The notes: generated by a model from the sequence alone, not told the origin. DNA of 47,819 bases from Candidatus Hydrogenedentota bacterium (GCA_029565395.1 JAKQOG010000175.1:1-47819), one strand, 5' to 3'. Shown: positions 9,801 through 18,290, counted from the stretch's first letter. Program-made: numbers and translations.

Positions 9801-12800
9801 TTCCGCTAAAGTTTTCCAGGATGCCATTGTTTACGGATATATCATCGATTATGAATCCTATAACGGGTTCGGCAAAGGTGATAGTAACCGGAATTGGTGC
9901 GACATTCGTATCGGGCGGAGTTATGGAGGCAAGGGAAATGTTTGGCGGCACAGTGTCAAATACCCGCGAAAAATATCCGGCTTCACTACCATTCCCGGCG
10001 TCATCATGGGCAGCATCCTGCGGAATAGAGCTGATTACACTGCCTTGTCCGGCGGGTATCAAGCTAAACGAATAGTTTTTCCCGGAACCCGAAAAAGCGA
10101 TCATCGAAGCGTTCGTAACCACCACATCGCCTGCCTCAAAATCCGTGACGGATTTACTGAAAACCACAGAGATAGGTATCGGCTGGATGTTGCCAGGATC
10201 AGACACCGGCGACATCATTGAGACAGTGGGTCTGACACTGTCGAATGTCCGCGTCAAAGTAACGCCCGTACTGTTGTCATTGCCCGCCAAATCCGTAACC
10301 ACACCAACCCCAATAGTGGCCGTGACCACCCCTTGGCCGTCCGGAACCAAGTTGAACGTATACAAGTTCCCAGAACCTGAAAAATCATTAATCATTCCGT
10401 TGACTATTGCGATATCGCTCTCAATGAAACCGTTCACTGATTCACTGAATTGCACCGTCACCGGTATGGGCGACGTGTTCGTGGGTTCTGACGCGGTCGT
10501 CGACATAGTGATTGTCGGCGGCACTGAGTCAAACTGGCGAGTCAGTATCGATGATGCGAGATTCCCGTTCCCGGCGGCGTCCGTGCCCGTGTCGGCATTA
10601 ACCTGGACCAAAACGCTCCCTTGTCCTGAAGGAACAAGATTAAAGGTGTAATTCTGACCCGATCCGGTAAAACCAGAGACGGCAGCATTCGAAACTGTCA
10701 GTCCGGCATCTGTAAATCCGGTTACAGGCTTACTGAACGATACGGACACCGGGATGGGCGATATACGCGTTGGATCGGGCGCTGAAGAATTCAAAGATGC
10801 TGTAGGCTTCACCCGGTCCAGCGTAACGCTATTGTCTGTACTGGTTGAAGTGGTATTCGGATTGCCGATGAGGTCCGTACACCTCCCTGCCGCGATAGAG
10901 GGGACAAGCGTCCCATCTCCCACAACGCTCGTCACGGAAATTGTGAATATTGTTCCTGAGCCAGTCACACTAAATATCACACCCGTGGCCGTCCCACTCA
11001 TGTTCACATCGCTCGCATCGAAACCGGCCACCGGCTCGCTGAAGGTGACCGTGAAAGAAATGGGGAGCGCGTTGGTGGGATCACTTTGACCAATGCTCTG
11101 TTCAACCGTCACATCAGGGCCAATGATACCCGTGTCGCGAATCGCAAAATATCCCATAGAGGAGACCGTACCGGTGATCTGATTTTTGTTCGCATTGACC
11201 GATTGCGTGGCGATCAACGTCCATGGCCCCGACAAGGCTGGCGCCTGATACAGACGCAATGACGATTCATCCATGCCTGTGATCTCGCTGTCCATATACC
11301 GGAACGTAACCTGGCCGCTGGTCCAGCCCGTGCGATCGGTGCTGATTTGCCAGCACACATTCGCAATGTCCATCGAAGATCCATTGCCAAAATTCGTGAT
11401 GCCGGAACGGGATCTGTAGAGTGTCACGGTCTGAAGAGAAGAACCTGCTGTCCCCACACCTGTTCCATCAGCAAATCCAATCTGGGCGCGGCTGCTGCCC
11501 CAGGCCATTTTCCCATCCCCTGGAATCCCAACCCACTGATTATACGCCAATCCGGTCTTTGCGAACGATTTATAACTGGCCAACGAGAGCGAGGTCGATC
11601 CAAAAATTACATAAGCTTCACCCGCATCAACCCGACCATTCGGGTCTGCGGTACCAGATCCAAGAATGAAATCATCCACCCCATCGCCATTGGCATCCCC
11701 GATACCGGACAAGCTGGCGCCCCATCGTGTCAATATTGATGGGCTGCCCATAGCAACCGCACCAGTTGTTCCATTGATGTCGGCAACACGAAACACCCCA
11801 CCAGTTCCAATAGAGGGACTGCCGTAGATGATGTATACTTTTCCTCCATCAGAAAAGCCTGAATCGAACTGTGGATTACCCAATGCAAAGTCTGCAAGCC
11901 CGTCACCATTGATATCCCCCAAACCCGCCATCCATCGCATGGCAGTGTCATTCGCTCGTTCTCCCTCAATACGGACACCGTTAACGCCATTGAGCGAATT
12001 CAGATCAAGCACCCCACCTGAACCGACACCGGACGATGAACCGTAGATAAGGTATGCTTCACCTGAACTAGTCATCCCCTGTGAATCGGCAAACTCCGCA
12101 CCTATCAGGAAATCCGCATAACTATCGCCATTAACATCACCTGCTGCGGAACAATAGAGGCCAATGTAGGTTCCGTCGTAACTATCACCTGCGGCGCGGC
12201 ATTCGATCCTTGTCCCGTTGCTCCCATTAAGTGTAGAAAGATCCAGAGCTCCCCCCGATCCGATCCCCGACGTGGAACCATAGATGAGATAGGCTTCTCC
12301 CGCATCAGTACGCCCCTGAGGGGCACCTCGTGGCGCTGTAATAACTGAGTCAGGAACCCCATCCCCATTTACATCGCCAACTCCGGAAACACATGCGCCC
12401 GAGTGATCGCCAGAATCGATCCCGGGAATTTGTACACCTTGCCCAGGCGTGATCGAGCCTGCGGACAATACACCCGCACTTCCCGGCAACGTTGTTGCAC
12501 CAAACAAGACAAAACTCTCCCCTGCACTGGTTCGCCCTGCTGGTTCCTCCCACATCGCACTCACAATAAGATCCGGGAGCCCATCGGCGTTAGTGTCGCC
12601 AATACCGGAACATGCCCCTCCGAAATAGGATTGTGTGGTTATCCCATCAAGCCGAACTCCATTTGTTCCGTTGAGCGAAACCAAGTTAAAGTTCAACCCT
12701 AACCCCCCAATCTTTCCAAGAATGAGATAGGCGGCCCCATTCACCGACGTATTTGAACTCATTGGCGCACCGAGAATGATGTCGTCATACCCATCCCCGT

Positions 12801-13227
12801 TGCAGTCATCAATTCCCGATACTCCACCACTAAAGCCACCTAAGTTGTCATTGGCTGAAACGCCATCAAAACGCGTGATGGCGCCCACGGCATTCTGAAG
12901 GTCCAGAACGCCACTTCCAGCAAACATAGATCCGTAAATCAAATAAACCTGTCCAGCGTTCGTACGTCCGCCAGGACTTGCCAGGTATGCGGCCACTAAA
13001 AGGTCTGGTCGGCCGTCACCATCAACATCACCCGCACCAGCGACGACACTCCCTGCCCTGTCACCCGCGAGGTCCCCCAATATCCGAACTCCCGGTACAA
13101 GCGCACCTATATCACTGACGTTGAATGGACTGGGGTAAATGGGGTCGGCACCCGCTCCCATCGCGGATACAATAACCACCCCAATCAAAGAAAAAAGAAT
13201 TCCACCCATCTCCCATTGTTTAAACAT
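6886..13227 (-). CDS. Giant surface protein: seven FG-GAP blades, about 14 Ig-like repeats, C-terminal anchor
   Basis: 2113 residues from ATG 13227, chosen because AAGGGGAG lies 4 nt upstream and a signal peptide follows at once; the frame is open 96 bp further out. After the signal come seven FG-GAP repeats with calcium loops such as DVDGDGRPD and DANGDGVDD. Seven is exactly the number needed for an integrin-alpha-type beta-propeller. A linker domain follows, then 13 clear Ig-like repeats of about 90 residues (pattern DPTNxSPIPVxVxFSEPVxGF ... DxAGNGN) and one degenerate copy. These span about residues 700-1980 and match Big_12/Big_13-type bacterial Ig domains. The end has one membrane helix (LPVFIVLFILGYGL) and a basic tail. 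It is probably an adhesin-like stalk held at the cell envelope. Ligand unknown. Confidence 0.88.
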   Translation of the reverse strand: MFKQWEMGGILFSLIGVVIVSAMGAGADPIYPSPFNVSDIGALVPGVRILGDLAGDRAGSVVAGAGDVDGDGRPDLLVAAYLASPGGRTNAGQVYLIYGSMFAGSGVLDLQNAVGAITRFDGVSANDNLGGFSGGVSGIDDCNGDGYDDIILGAPMSSNTSVNGAAYLILGKIGGLGLNFNLVSLNGTNGVRLDGITTQSYFGGACSGIGDTNADGLPDLIVSAMWEEPAGRTSAGESFVLFGATTLPGSAGVLSAGSITPGQGVQIPGIDSGDHSGACVSGVGDVNGDGVPDSVITAPRGAPQGRTDAGEAYLIYGSTSGIGSGGALDLSTLNGSNGTRIECRAAGDSYDGTYIGLYCSAAGDVNGDSYADFLIGAEFADSQGMTSSGEAYLIYGSSSGVGSGGVLDLNSLNGVNGVRIEGERANDTAMRWMAGLGDINGDGLADFALGNPQFDSGFSDGGKVYIIYGSPSIGTGGVFRVADINGTTGAVAMGSPSILTRWGASLSGIGDANGDGVDDFILGSGTADPNGRVDAGEAYVIFGSTSLSLASYKSFAKTGLAYNQWVGIPGDGKMAWGSSRAQIGFADGTGVGTAGSSLQTVTLYRSRSGITNFGNGSSMDIANVCWQISTDRTGWTSGQVTFRYMDSEITGMDESSLRLYQAPALSGPWTLIATQSVNANKNQITGTVSSMGYFAIRDTGIIGPDVTVEQSIGQSDPTNALPISFTVTFSEPVAGFDASDVNMSGTATGVIFSVTGSGTIFTISVTSVVGDGTLVPSIAAGRCTDLIGNPNTTSTSTDNSVTLDRVKPTASLNSSAPDPTRISPIPVSVSFSKPVTGFTDAGLTVSNAAVSGFTGSGQNYTFNLVPSGQGSVLVQVNADTGTDAAGNGNLASSILTRQFDSVPPTITMSTTASEPTNTSPIPVTVQFSESVNGFIESDIAIVNGMINDFSGSGNLYTFNLVPDGQGVVTATIGVGVVTDLAGNDNSTGVTLTRTFDSVRPTVSMMSPVSDPGNIQPIPISVVFSKSVTDFEAGDVVVTNASMIAFSGSGKNYSFSLIPAGQGSVISSIPQDAAHDDAGNGSEAGYFSRVFDTVPPNISLASITPPDTNVAPIPVTITFAEPVIGFIIDDISVNNGILENFSGNGAEYAVEVMPAGQGVLTVSIAGGVAVDFAGNPNLESAQLVRMYDNIAPTGSMTSAEPNPTNTTVPIPVTIEFSENVFDFVSTDLVVVGGLISDFSGSGRNYAFNLALVEEGLVSVDIPAGAASDIAGNGNHAISFSRTYDRTRPGLTISSTVPNLTNASPIPVTFTFSEPVEGFDVSDISLLNGTPGTLSGTDSVYTLSVFPASQGLVTVSVLPDVANDAAGNGNSAAVPLSRTYDGYGPTLTMESTAPDPTNMTPIVIAVTFSEEVQDFEAGDIVPLNATVQNFTGSGVNYDFELVPSGQGVMTANVASGVAHDAAGNGNEAATQFQRMFDSVRPTLAMTSTAPDPTNTSPVPVEVVFSEPVVDFSDAHIQPTNAVVADFSGSDASYSFNLYPAGNGPVMATVAENLVHDSAGNANAGPVAITRMYDSDRPSITLSSSVPDPTNLASFSVTAAFNKPVTGFELGDINVINGSAANLVGTGESYAFDVLPSVDGFVTVNVPENSVVDLAGNANTGSAPFTRQCDSQPPSVLSIERMDPDPTNEDRVSFIITFSEPVRDLDENDLDLAITGLLENMTVASIGVVDSTSNVMVDTGQGDGTLRLDVLDFDTVLDMAGNPLGGAGVDNGMYTAGPSYTIDRTDPSVTLTSATASPTNQPFVWISVDFSEPVNGLEASAFSVVNGAVGYFTGMGAHYSLKLMFVGQGESIVMLPALSAQDMAGNGNSASPPFTVTFDTISPTFSISSPVLDPTNMAMIPVTVDFSEPVLGFQESDILLENANVHDFAGSGLQYTFNLCPVVQGWAGFSIEEGVAADSAGNMSTGTGEFGRTYDSIPPAITISLPSVVETSSGPVTFVASYEGAQEIWLDAADIELVTAGVVSVDIAIETLTPETRLITLYNVSGNGSFQIMVKSGTAMDAAGNFADSAGPSEPVTVTPRVPLGWLPVFIVLFILGYGLVRVSWDGNRSAENIKK

Positions 13228-13664
13228 ATTACTCCCCTTAATCGTTACTTCGCGTAAAAAACCATCCACATATTCCCACTCTAATTCTCTTCCGATATTA
13301 CCATCCGGTTTGTGTGTGGACAATAAATGAGCCCCGGTTAAAATCTCTGTTTAAAACCAATACCGTCCGCTATCCACAAATCACGGAACAGGGAACCATT
13401 CCCCATCCTCAACCAGATTTAATATCTGTTCAAAGGATATCATTTCCCATACACATAATTCAATCATCAAGCACATAAAAGGCTTATGTAATCCGAAGAA
13501 AACCCTGGATTACATATGAAAAATTGATTTCTGCGAAATGCTCACTGTTTTCCGGGTTCTCAAACCTCAGGCCTCAGGTCTCACGCCTTATTTTCTTCCC
13601 TCATTTCCCACACCCAGCACACGATATCGATACCTATAGTGATAACGATAAACCTTACCCCTGC
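13228..13664. other. Gene-free spacer upstream of the giant surface protein
   Basis: 437 bp, AT-rich near the surface-protein start. It contains one perfect inverted repeat (13485-13516) and, at 13560-13600, short reiterations of CTCAGGYCT followed by pyrimidine-rich sequence. No ORF with a credible start was seen. The promoter for the surface protein should lie here but no strong -35/-10 pair stands out. Confidence 0.5.
13485..13516. repeat. Perfect 10-bp inverted repeat, 12-nt loop
   Basis: TATGTAATCC at 13485-13494 is mirrored by GGATTACATA at 13507-13516. It lies between the end of the MATE gene and the start of the surface-protein gene, both on the minus strand. It could be an operator for the surface protein or a weak terminator of the MATE transcript; a T-tract is lacking, so a terminator is less likely. 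Confidence 0.45.
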
Positions 13665-15053
13665 CTACTTCCCGTGCTCGCTGAAAATGTTGATATGCCG
13701 CCAGCGCTCGCTCCAGAAGCGCCAGAAGAGTATTCCGCTGACCGCGCAGATGTAGATCGTTGCGCCGATCCATGCGCCATAGGCCGCGCCGCCCAAGGGA
13801 AAGGACAAGACAGTGGCCAGCGGCAGGAAGAAGGCATACGCCCCGATGAACATGGCGATCATCATCCAACGGGTGTCGCCCGCGCCCCGCAGAGCGCCGA
13901 TGCAGGTGATGTTAATTGCATCAAAAGCCTGAAAAAATGCGGCAAGCACGAGTAATTTATGGCCTAAATCCACTACGCCCGGATCCGCGCTGAATATGTT
14001 CCGGATCAGGGATTCGCCAAACACGCCAAAGATGAGCCCCATGCCCGCCATATAGACCACGCAGATCTTGATGGCCGTATACGTGCGCGATTTTGCGCGA
14101 GGGACATCGCCCTTGCCAATCCATTGTCCAACAATCGCCGCGATGCCCTGATTGACGGCCACCGCCGGCATGAAAGAAATATGCATGAAGCTGATGGCGA
14201 TATTATGGGCCGCCAGCGAGACATCCCCGAAATGACCTACCACATAGCTCGTGAAAATACCCCAGTTGAAAATGTCGAGAAACATGGCCGCCCCGCTCGG
14301 CAAGCCAATCCGGACAAGTTCTTTAAATCGTGCCGGGTCAAATCGAAAAACGCGCCGCGTGGCGTATTCTTTCAGCGAAGGCGCGTATATGAAGACCAGA
14401 TGCAGCAACGCCGCCTGGAAATACTGGGAGATTACCGTGGCCGTGGCGGAACCATTGACGCCGAGCGCCGGAAATCCACACTTGCCGAAAATGAGGATAT
14501 AATTCAGAAGCGCATTCAGGGCCGTCCCCACAATGGCGATATACATCGGCACCCGCGGGCGGTTGATCGCTTGGTAAAATGCGGCTAGGGCGGTGCCCCA
14601 CGCCATGGGCAAATACCCAAAAAGGCGAATCTTGAAAAAAATAATCTCAAGTTCGGTGGTCTCCGGGTTGTGACCCATGGACCAGAACAAAGGGGGGGCA
14701 ACGGGCCACATCGCCAACGCAAGCAATCCTGCGAATAATCCCAGATATAACCCCTGCCAGGCATACCGCGCACAGTTCTCTTTTTCATTCCGCCCCAGGG
14801 ATTGCGCAGCAAAAGTGCTCACACAGCCCACGATACCCAGAATTATCGTACTCAAGGTATAGGACCAAAGACTTGAAGAGCCCACCGCCGCCAAGGGCAC
14901 CGTGCCTAGTTTGGACACCATCCACTTGTCCGTGAATTCCATTATGGTAAAAGACAGTGATCCCAGCACGATGGGCCATGACATGTTCATGACCTCGCGC
15001 ACACCGCTCCAACGGGAATCGTCTTTCAATTCAACAGAAACCATGGTCCTCAC
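13665..15053 (-). CDS. MATE family multidrug/cation efflux transporter
   Basis: About 462 residues with twelve predicted membrane helices in two homologous halves, as in NorM/MATE exporters that expel organic cations using Na+ or H+. The N-terminal half has MSWPIVLGSLSFTIMEFTDKWMVSKLG and the second half GLPSGAAMFLDIFNWGIF; GALRGAGDTRW is a family hallmark. The outermost start is GTG at 15053 and an ATG lies three codons in (15044); neither has an ideally spaced ribosome site. The gene is divergent from the regulator gene at 15198, so the 144-bp gap must hold both promoters. Substrate unknown. Confidence 0.92.
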   Translation of the reverse strand: MRTMVSVELKDDSRWSGVREVMNMSWPIVLGSLSFTIMEFTDKWMVSKLGTVPLAAVGSSSLWSYTLSTIILGIVGCVSTFAAQSLGRNEKENCARYAWQGLYLGLFAGLLALAMWPVAPPLFWSMGHNPETTELEIIFFKIRLFGYLPMAWGTALAAFYQAINRPRVPMYIAIVGTALNALLNYILIFGKCGFPALGVNGSATATVISQYFQAALLHLVFIYAPSLKEYATRRVFRFDPARFKELVRIGLPSGAAMFLDIFNWGIFTSYVVGHFGDVSLAAHNIAISFMHISFMPAVAVNQGIAAIVGQWIGKGDVPRAKSRTYTAIKICVVYMAGMGLIFGVFGESLIRNIFSADPGVVDLGHKLLVLAAFFQAFDAINITCIGALRGAGDTRWMMIAMFIGAYAFFLPLATVLSFPLGGAAYGAWIGATIYICAVSGILFWRFWSERWRHINIFSEHGK

Positions 15054-15197
15054 ACATCCTGTGGAAAGGGGATTCTAGAGATAAAAGGCCCTGTCAGGCA
15101 ATAATTTCCAAAATACACCCCTTTTCATCACGAATATGCGCACCTTCAGGCGGGAGAAAAATTGGAAAAATCCCGCGAGACTCTGTAGCCTCGTTAC

Positions 15198-15698
15198 ATG
15201 GCAAGGATTCTGCTCGAAATAGGAAACATCCCTAACCGCATGACCTTGAAGGCCATGCTGGAAGCGGACGGTCACATCATCATCACGGAATCTCCAGATT
15301 TGGTTATCGCCGACACGCCCTCACAGGCGGTGGCGTACGCACAGGAGCATCCAGTGTTGTTGATTTGCACCGCCCATCATATCGCGGAGGCCGTGCTGGC
15401 GATGCGGCAGGGCGTGTATGGGTACATTTTCCTCCCCTTACAGCCCGGGGAAGCGCCGTTAATGGTCCGGCGCGCCCTCGAAGCCTATGCATCCGGATTA
15501 GTAAGGAAAGAAACAGATTCCAAAGCGCCGGAGGATTTAAGCCTGCAAGCCGCGGAAGCACGCCATATTCACGATGTGTTGCGCCGCTGCAAGAACAATC
15601 AGGCGGAAGCGGCACGCGTGTTGGGCGTTGGCCGAAATACGCTCTGGCGTAAACTCAAAGAAGAGAAAAAGCGGCTCAGCCGCAAACCCTATGAATGA
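15198..15698 (+). CDS. Degenerate receiver domain with Fis-type helix-turn-helix
   Basis: 166 residues. Residues 1-95 resemble a shortened response-regulator receiver: MARILLEIG, PDLVIADTPS, then AVLAMRQGVYGYIFLPLQPGE. The usual acidic pair after strand 1 and the conserved Lys of the 'KPF' region (here LPL) are missing, so normal phosphorylation is doubtful. Residues about 120-160 are a clear Fis/HTH_8 DNA-binding helix set (HIHDVLRRCKNN, AEAARVLGVGRNTLWRKLK). It overlaps the downstream dehydrogenase start by 8 bp and is therefore translationally coupled to it. It is probably an autoregulator or local regulator of this operon. No kinase is adjacent. Confidence 0.8.
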   Translation: MARILLEIGNIPNRMTLKAMLEADGHIIITESPDLVIADTPSQAVAYAQEHPVLLICTAHHIAEAVLAMRQGVYGYIFLPLQPGEAPLMVRRALEAYASGLVRKETDSKAPEDLSLQAAEARHIHDVLRRCKNNQAEAARVLGVGRNTLWRKLKEEKKRLSRKPYE

Positions 15699-17013
15699 AA
15701 GCAGTATGCAGAAACTCGGTTGGCACAGTCTAGGAACCTCGTTTGATTGTCCCTGCGGAATACGGCATGAACTCCCCATTGAGACCTGTCATGTCGGCGA
15801 AACAGCCGCTTTGGAATTGGCAAAATTCGCCCGCGAACGGTGCGGAAATGCCGTGCTGGCGGTGTCTGATGAAAACACCTTCCGGGCGGGCGGCGAGCCG
15901 GTGGTGAAGGCGCTGCGCGATGCGGGAAAACGCATCATCGAACAGCGCTATCCCGGCGCGCCCTTTGAAGCCACGGGAGAACGTGCGGAGGAAACCGCCG
16001 CTGCCGGAAAAGACGCCGATTTCTATGTGGCCATCGGATCAGGCACCGTCTCTGACCTTGCAAAGTACGCAGGCTCAGTACAGAAAAAACCCGTCCTGTT
16101 ATTCCCCACCGCAGCCTCCATGAACGGATATACCTCCGGCATCACCGCCTTGAAAATCCGGGGATTGAAACGCACCCAGCCGTGCCGCCCCGTCACGGGC
16201 ATCTTCGCCAATCCGGAAGTGATCGCGACGGCGCCGCAACGCATGCTCGCGGCGGGTGTGGCGGATTTCCTATCCAAATGTTCCTCAGCCGCGGATTGGC
16301 GCGCCAGCCATCTCCTGCGCGGCGATTATTATTGCCATCGGCCACGCGAATTTAACGAAGGCATTCAGGAGCGGCTGTTCGAGGCCGCCCCGGCCGTGGG
16401 GCGCGCGGAACCCGAAGCCGTCAGACTCGTCATGGAGGCCCTGCTCCTTTCCGGATTCGGCATGGTGATTGCCGGTTCATCCGCCCCCGCAAGCGGTGGC
16501 GAACATCTCATCTCCCATTATCTCGACATGAAACACGCCCTGTATAACACAGCAAACGATCTGCACGGCACGCAGGTGGGCGTGGGCACGGTGCATGCGC
16601 TGGGTCTCTGGGAAAAAGTGCTGGCCCTGGATCCGAAGGACGTGGATGTGAACGCACTCGCCGACGCGCACCCCTCGCCCGAACAAATCAGGGAACACGT
16701 CTTGGCGGATTGGGGAACGCAGGTGGGCGAAGAAGTATGGGCGCAATGGACGCAAAAAGCCCCTTCAACGGAAAAACTACGCGAAGAATTAGAACGGTTT
16801 AAACGCATGCTGCCGGAACTCCGCGAGGCATTGGGAGAAGATATACAGCCAGCGGCGGTGGTGGCCCGGTGCATCGAAACCTCCGGCGGCCCCATCGGCC
16901 CGGAAGATTTGTATGCGCCTGTGGAAGAATATCAAAAGGCATTGAAGGCCGCCCGTTACCTGCGCAATCGTTTCACCATCCTCGATTTGGCGGCGGAGTT
17001 GGGCATCCCATGA
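15691..17013 (+). CDS. sn-Glycerol-1-phosphate dehydrogenase (AraM/EgsA type)
   Basis: 440 residues from ATG 15691, which overlaps the upstream stop; a second ATG at 15706 is possible. The family converts dihydroxyacetone phosphate to sn-glycerol-1-phosphate with NAD(P)H. Visible features are the nucleotide loop IGSGTVSDLAKY, the motif SMNGYTSG, and metal ligands Asp in GVADFLSK, His in SGGEHLISHYLD and His in DLHGTQVGVGTVHALG, all as in AraM/EgsA. The enzyme makes the archaeal-handed glycerol backbone; bacterial members are known from Bacillus AraM and from some uncultured bacteria. No prenyl-glyceryl-phosphate synthase is nearby. It lies between the Fis-type regulator and an unknown exported protein, with overlaps on both sides. 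Confidence 0.88.
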   Translation: MNESSMQKLGWHSLGTSFDCPCGIRHELPIETCHVGETAALELAKFARERCGNAVLAVSDENTFRAGGEPVVKALRDAGKRIIEQRYPGAPFEATGERAEETAAAGKDADFYVAIGSGTVSDLAKYAGSVQKKPVLLFPTAASMNGYTSGITALKIRGLKRTQPCRPVTGIFANPEVIATAPQRMLAAGVADFLSKCSSAADWRASHLLRGDYYCHRPREFNEGIQERLFEAAPAVGRAEPEAVRLVMEALLLSGFGMVIAGSSAPASGGEHLISHYLDMKHALYNTANDLHGTQVGVGTVHALGLWEKVLALDPKDVDVNALADAHPSPEQIREHVLADWGTQVGEEVWAQWTQKAPSTEKLREELERFKRMLPELREALGEDIQPAAVVARCIETSGGPIGPEDLYAPVEEYQKALKAARYLRNRFTILDLAAELGIP

Positions 17014-18113
17014 TGCTTGCGGCGTGCGCCTGTTTCCTCTTCGCCATTGACACGCCGGCGGAAATGTCCGGATGGAAACACGCGGACACAGAATTTGCCC
17101 ACCGGGTCGAACAGGCTCTCGAAAAAGACCCGGAGCTATTGCGCAATCATCGTGGCTATCTGGCATATCTACAGGCGAATCCCTCCATGGCTCGCGCGGA
17201 AGAGGCCTGGCTCGATCTCACGCTCTTCAAAGAATTAAACCGCCTGAATGCAGCGTTTGATGAATCGCTTCAAAAAGATGTCGAGGCGCAGACCATGTTC
17301 GATCAGTTTTACGACCAACTGGGCAGGGACTCCTCCCTCCGTGAAACCATGGAATCCCTTCAACGTCTGGAATTCAATGAAGCCAAACCCGCAAAACACG
17401 CCGGACAACCCTTCAGCGAGGCGCTTGACACACTTAAAGCAAATCCGGATCTGGCCATGCGCTTTCTCCATAATCCGGATCGGGTAAAACCCGCACCCAA
17501 TGCGCTTACTGCGTACGTGGAACAGTTTAAATCACATCCCGAACTGCTGAAAGAGCTGGTGGACGCCTTCAACCACCTGACCAGCAATCCGCTCGCACAA
17601 ACCCGTGTGTTTCCTTGGTGGCAAAGCCTCTCTGCCTTTGATACCCGCAGCGGCGGAGCCTATGGGCGGCTTATGGGTTACTTCCTGCACCAGCCCAGCC
17701 AGTTCTGGGTCTGGCATCAGCGCCATCTCGAATGGGCCAAGGATGCACAGGCGCGCACCTGGATGCGGTACTGGCATCGGGTAATCCGCCGCAATGCCTC
17801 TTTACACAACGAGTATTCCCATTACCTTCGCCTCCTGCGCCAACATCCCGAAGAAGGAACAATAGAACGTCAGTGGGCCAGTCAATATGGTCCGGCCCCT
17901 TCCTGGCCCCCAAAAGAGAACCCGCCTTTATTACTCCACTATCAACTTCCACAGGATTCCAACCTCCCCAGAACTCCCAACATGCCCGTAACCCCAAAAC
18001 CGGAAAAACCCTCTTTAAAACAATCGGACCGGATCAAACGTCCGGAAATCCAGCGCCCACAAAAACCGATCATGCCCGCCATGCCCAGAAAACCGGAAAA
18101 ACCGCCCAAATAA
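17010..18113 (+). CDS. Unknown protein with helical repeats and a Pro/Lys-rich tail
   Basis: 367 residues from ATG 17010, which overlaps the dehydrogenase stop by 4 bp (ATGA). A longer frame back to 16869 would lie inside the dehydrogenase gene and is rejected. The first 17 residues (MMLAACACFLFAIDTPA) look like a short export or lipoprotein-like signal. The body is strongly helical with recurring phrases such as EKDPELLRNHRGYLAYLQAN, LKANPDLAMRFLHNP and FKSHPELLKELVDAFNHL, suggesting about four degenerate repeats of a helical unit. The last 60 residues are rich in Pro, Lys and Met. Family not recognised. The tight overlap implies co-expression with G1P dehydrogenase. Confidence 0.75.
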   Translation: MMLAACACFLFAIDTPAEMSGWKHADTEFAHRVEQALEKDPELLRNHRGYLAYLQANPSMARAEEAWLDLTLFKELNRLNAAFDESLQKDVEAQTMFDQFYDQLGRDSSLRETMESLQRLEFNEAKPAKHAGQPFSEALDTLKANPDLAMRFLHNPDRVKPAPNALTAYVEQFKSHPELLKELVDAFNHLTSNPLAQTRVFPWWQSLSAFDTRSGGAYGRLMGYFLHQPSQFWVWHQRHLEWAKDAQARTWMRYWHRVIRRNASLHNEYSHYLRLLRQHPEEGTIERQWASQYGPAPSWPPKENPPLLLHYQLPQDSNLPRTPNMPVTPKPEKPSLKQSDRIKRPEIQRPQKPIMPAMPRKPEKPPK

Positions 18114-18120
18114 AGGAAAG

Positions 18121-18144
18121 GCGCCATAACGGGTGTTATGACGC
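18121..18144 (+). other. Hairpin just after the dehydrogenase operon
   Basis: GCGCCATAAC and GTTATGACGC pair around a GGGT loop (9 of 10 pairs), 8 bp after the last stop codon. The position suits an end-of-operon structure, but no U-tract follows, so it may be an RNA-stabilising hairpin rather than an intrinsic terminator. Confidence 0.4.
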
Positions 18145-18161
18145 ACTCAAGGGGTAAGAAC

Positions 18162-18230
18162 ATGAGACACTCGCTTGTTTTTGGTGTTGGGATGGACACC
18201 CAAGCTCTCCATTCCTGGAACTTGTCTCAT
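18162..18230. repeat. Three nested perfect helices (structured intergenic element)
   Basis: ATGAGACA (18162-18169) pairs with TGTCTCAT (18223-18230). Inside it GCTTG (18173-18177) pairs with CAAGC (18201-18205), and innermost GGTGT (18183-18187) pairs with ACACC (18196-18200). The nesting is coherent and could be an RNA fold or a palindromic mobile repeat. No match to a named RNA family is recognised. Confidence 0.5.
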
Positions 18231-18272
18231 CCTTATGGTGAACTTATCGGCGGGGGGCGGGTAAAACTTTAG
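18162..18272 (+). CDS. Possible 36-residue small ORF
   Basis: ATG at 18162 has AAGGGG 7 nt upstream and is followed by 36 codons (starting MRHSLVFGVGMD, ending LIGGGRVKL) and TAG. It coincides with the nested hairpin element, so the reading frame may be accidental within a structured repeat. No family recognised. Confidence 0.2.
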   Translation: MRHSLVFGVGMDTQALHSWNLSHPYGELIGGGRVKL

Positions 18273-18290
18273 CGGTCTTGTAAAAAGTTT

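Noticed and set aside
15574..15690. Upstream extension of the G1P dehydrogenase gene
   Set aside because: It reads the helix-turn-helix coding region of the regulator in another frame; the family start fits 15691 or 15706.
16869..17009. Upstream extension of the unknown protein gene that follows G1P dehydrogenase
   Set aside because: It would overlap the dehydrogenase gene by 145 bp and lacks a signal; the ATGA overlap at 17010 gives a signal-like start.
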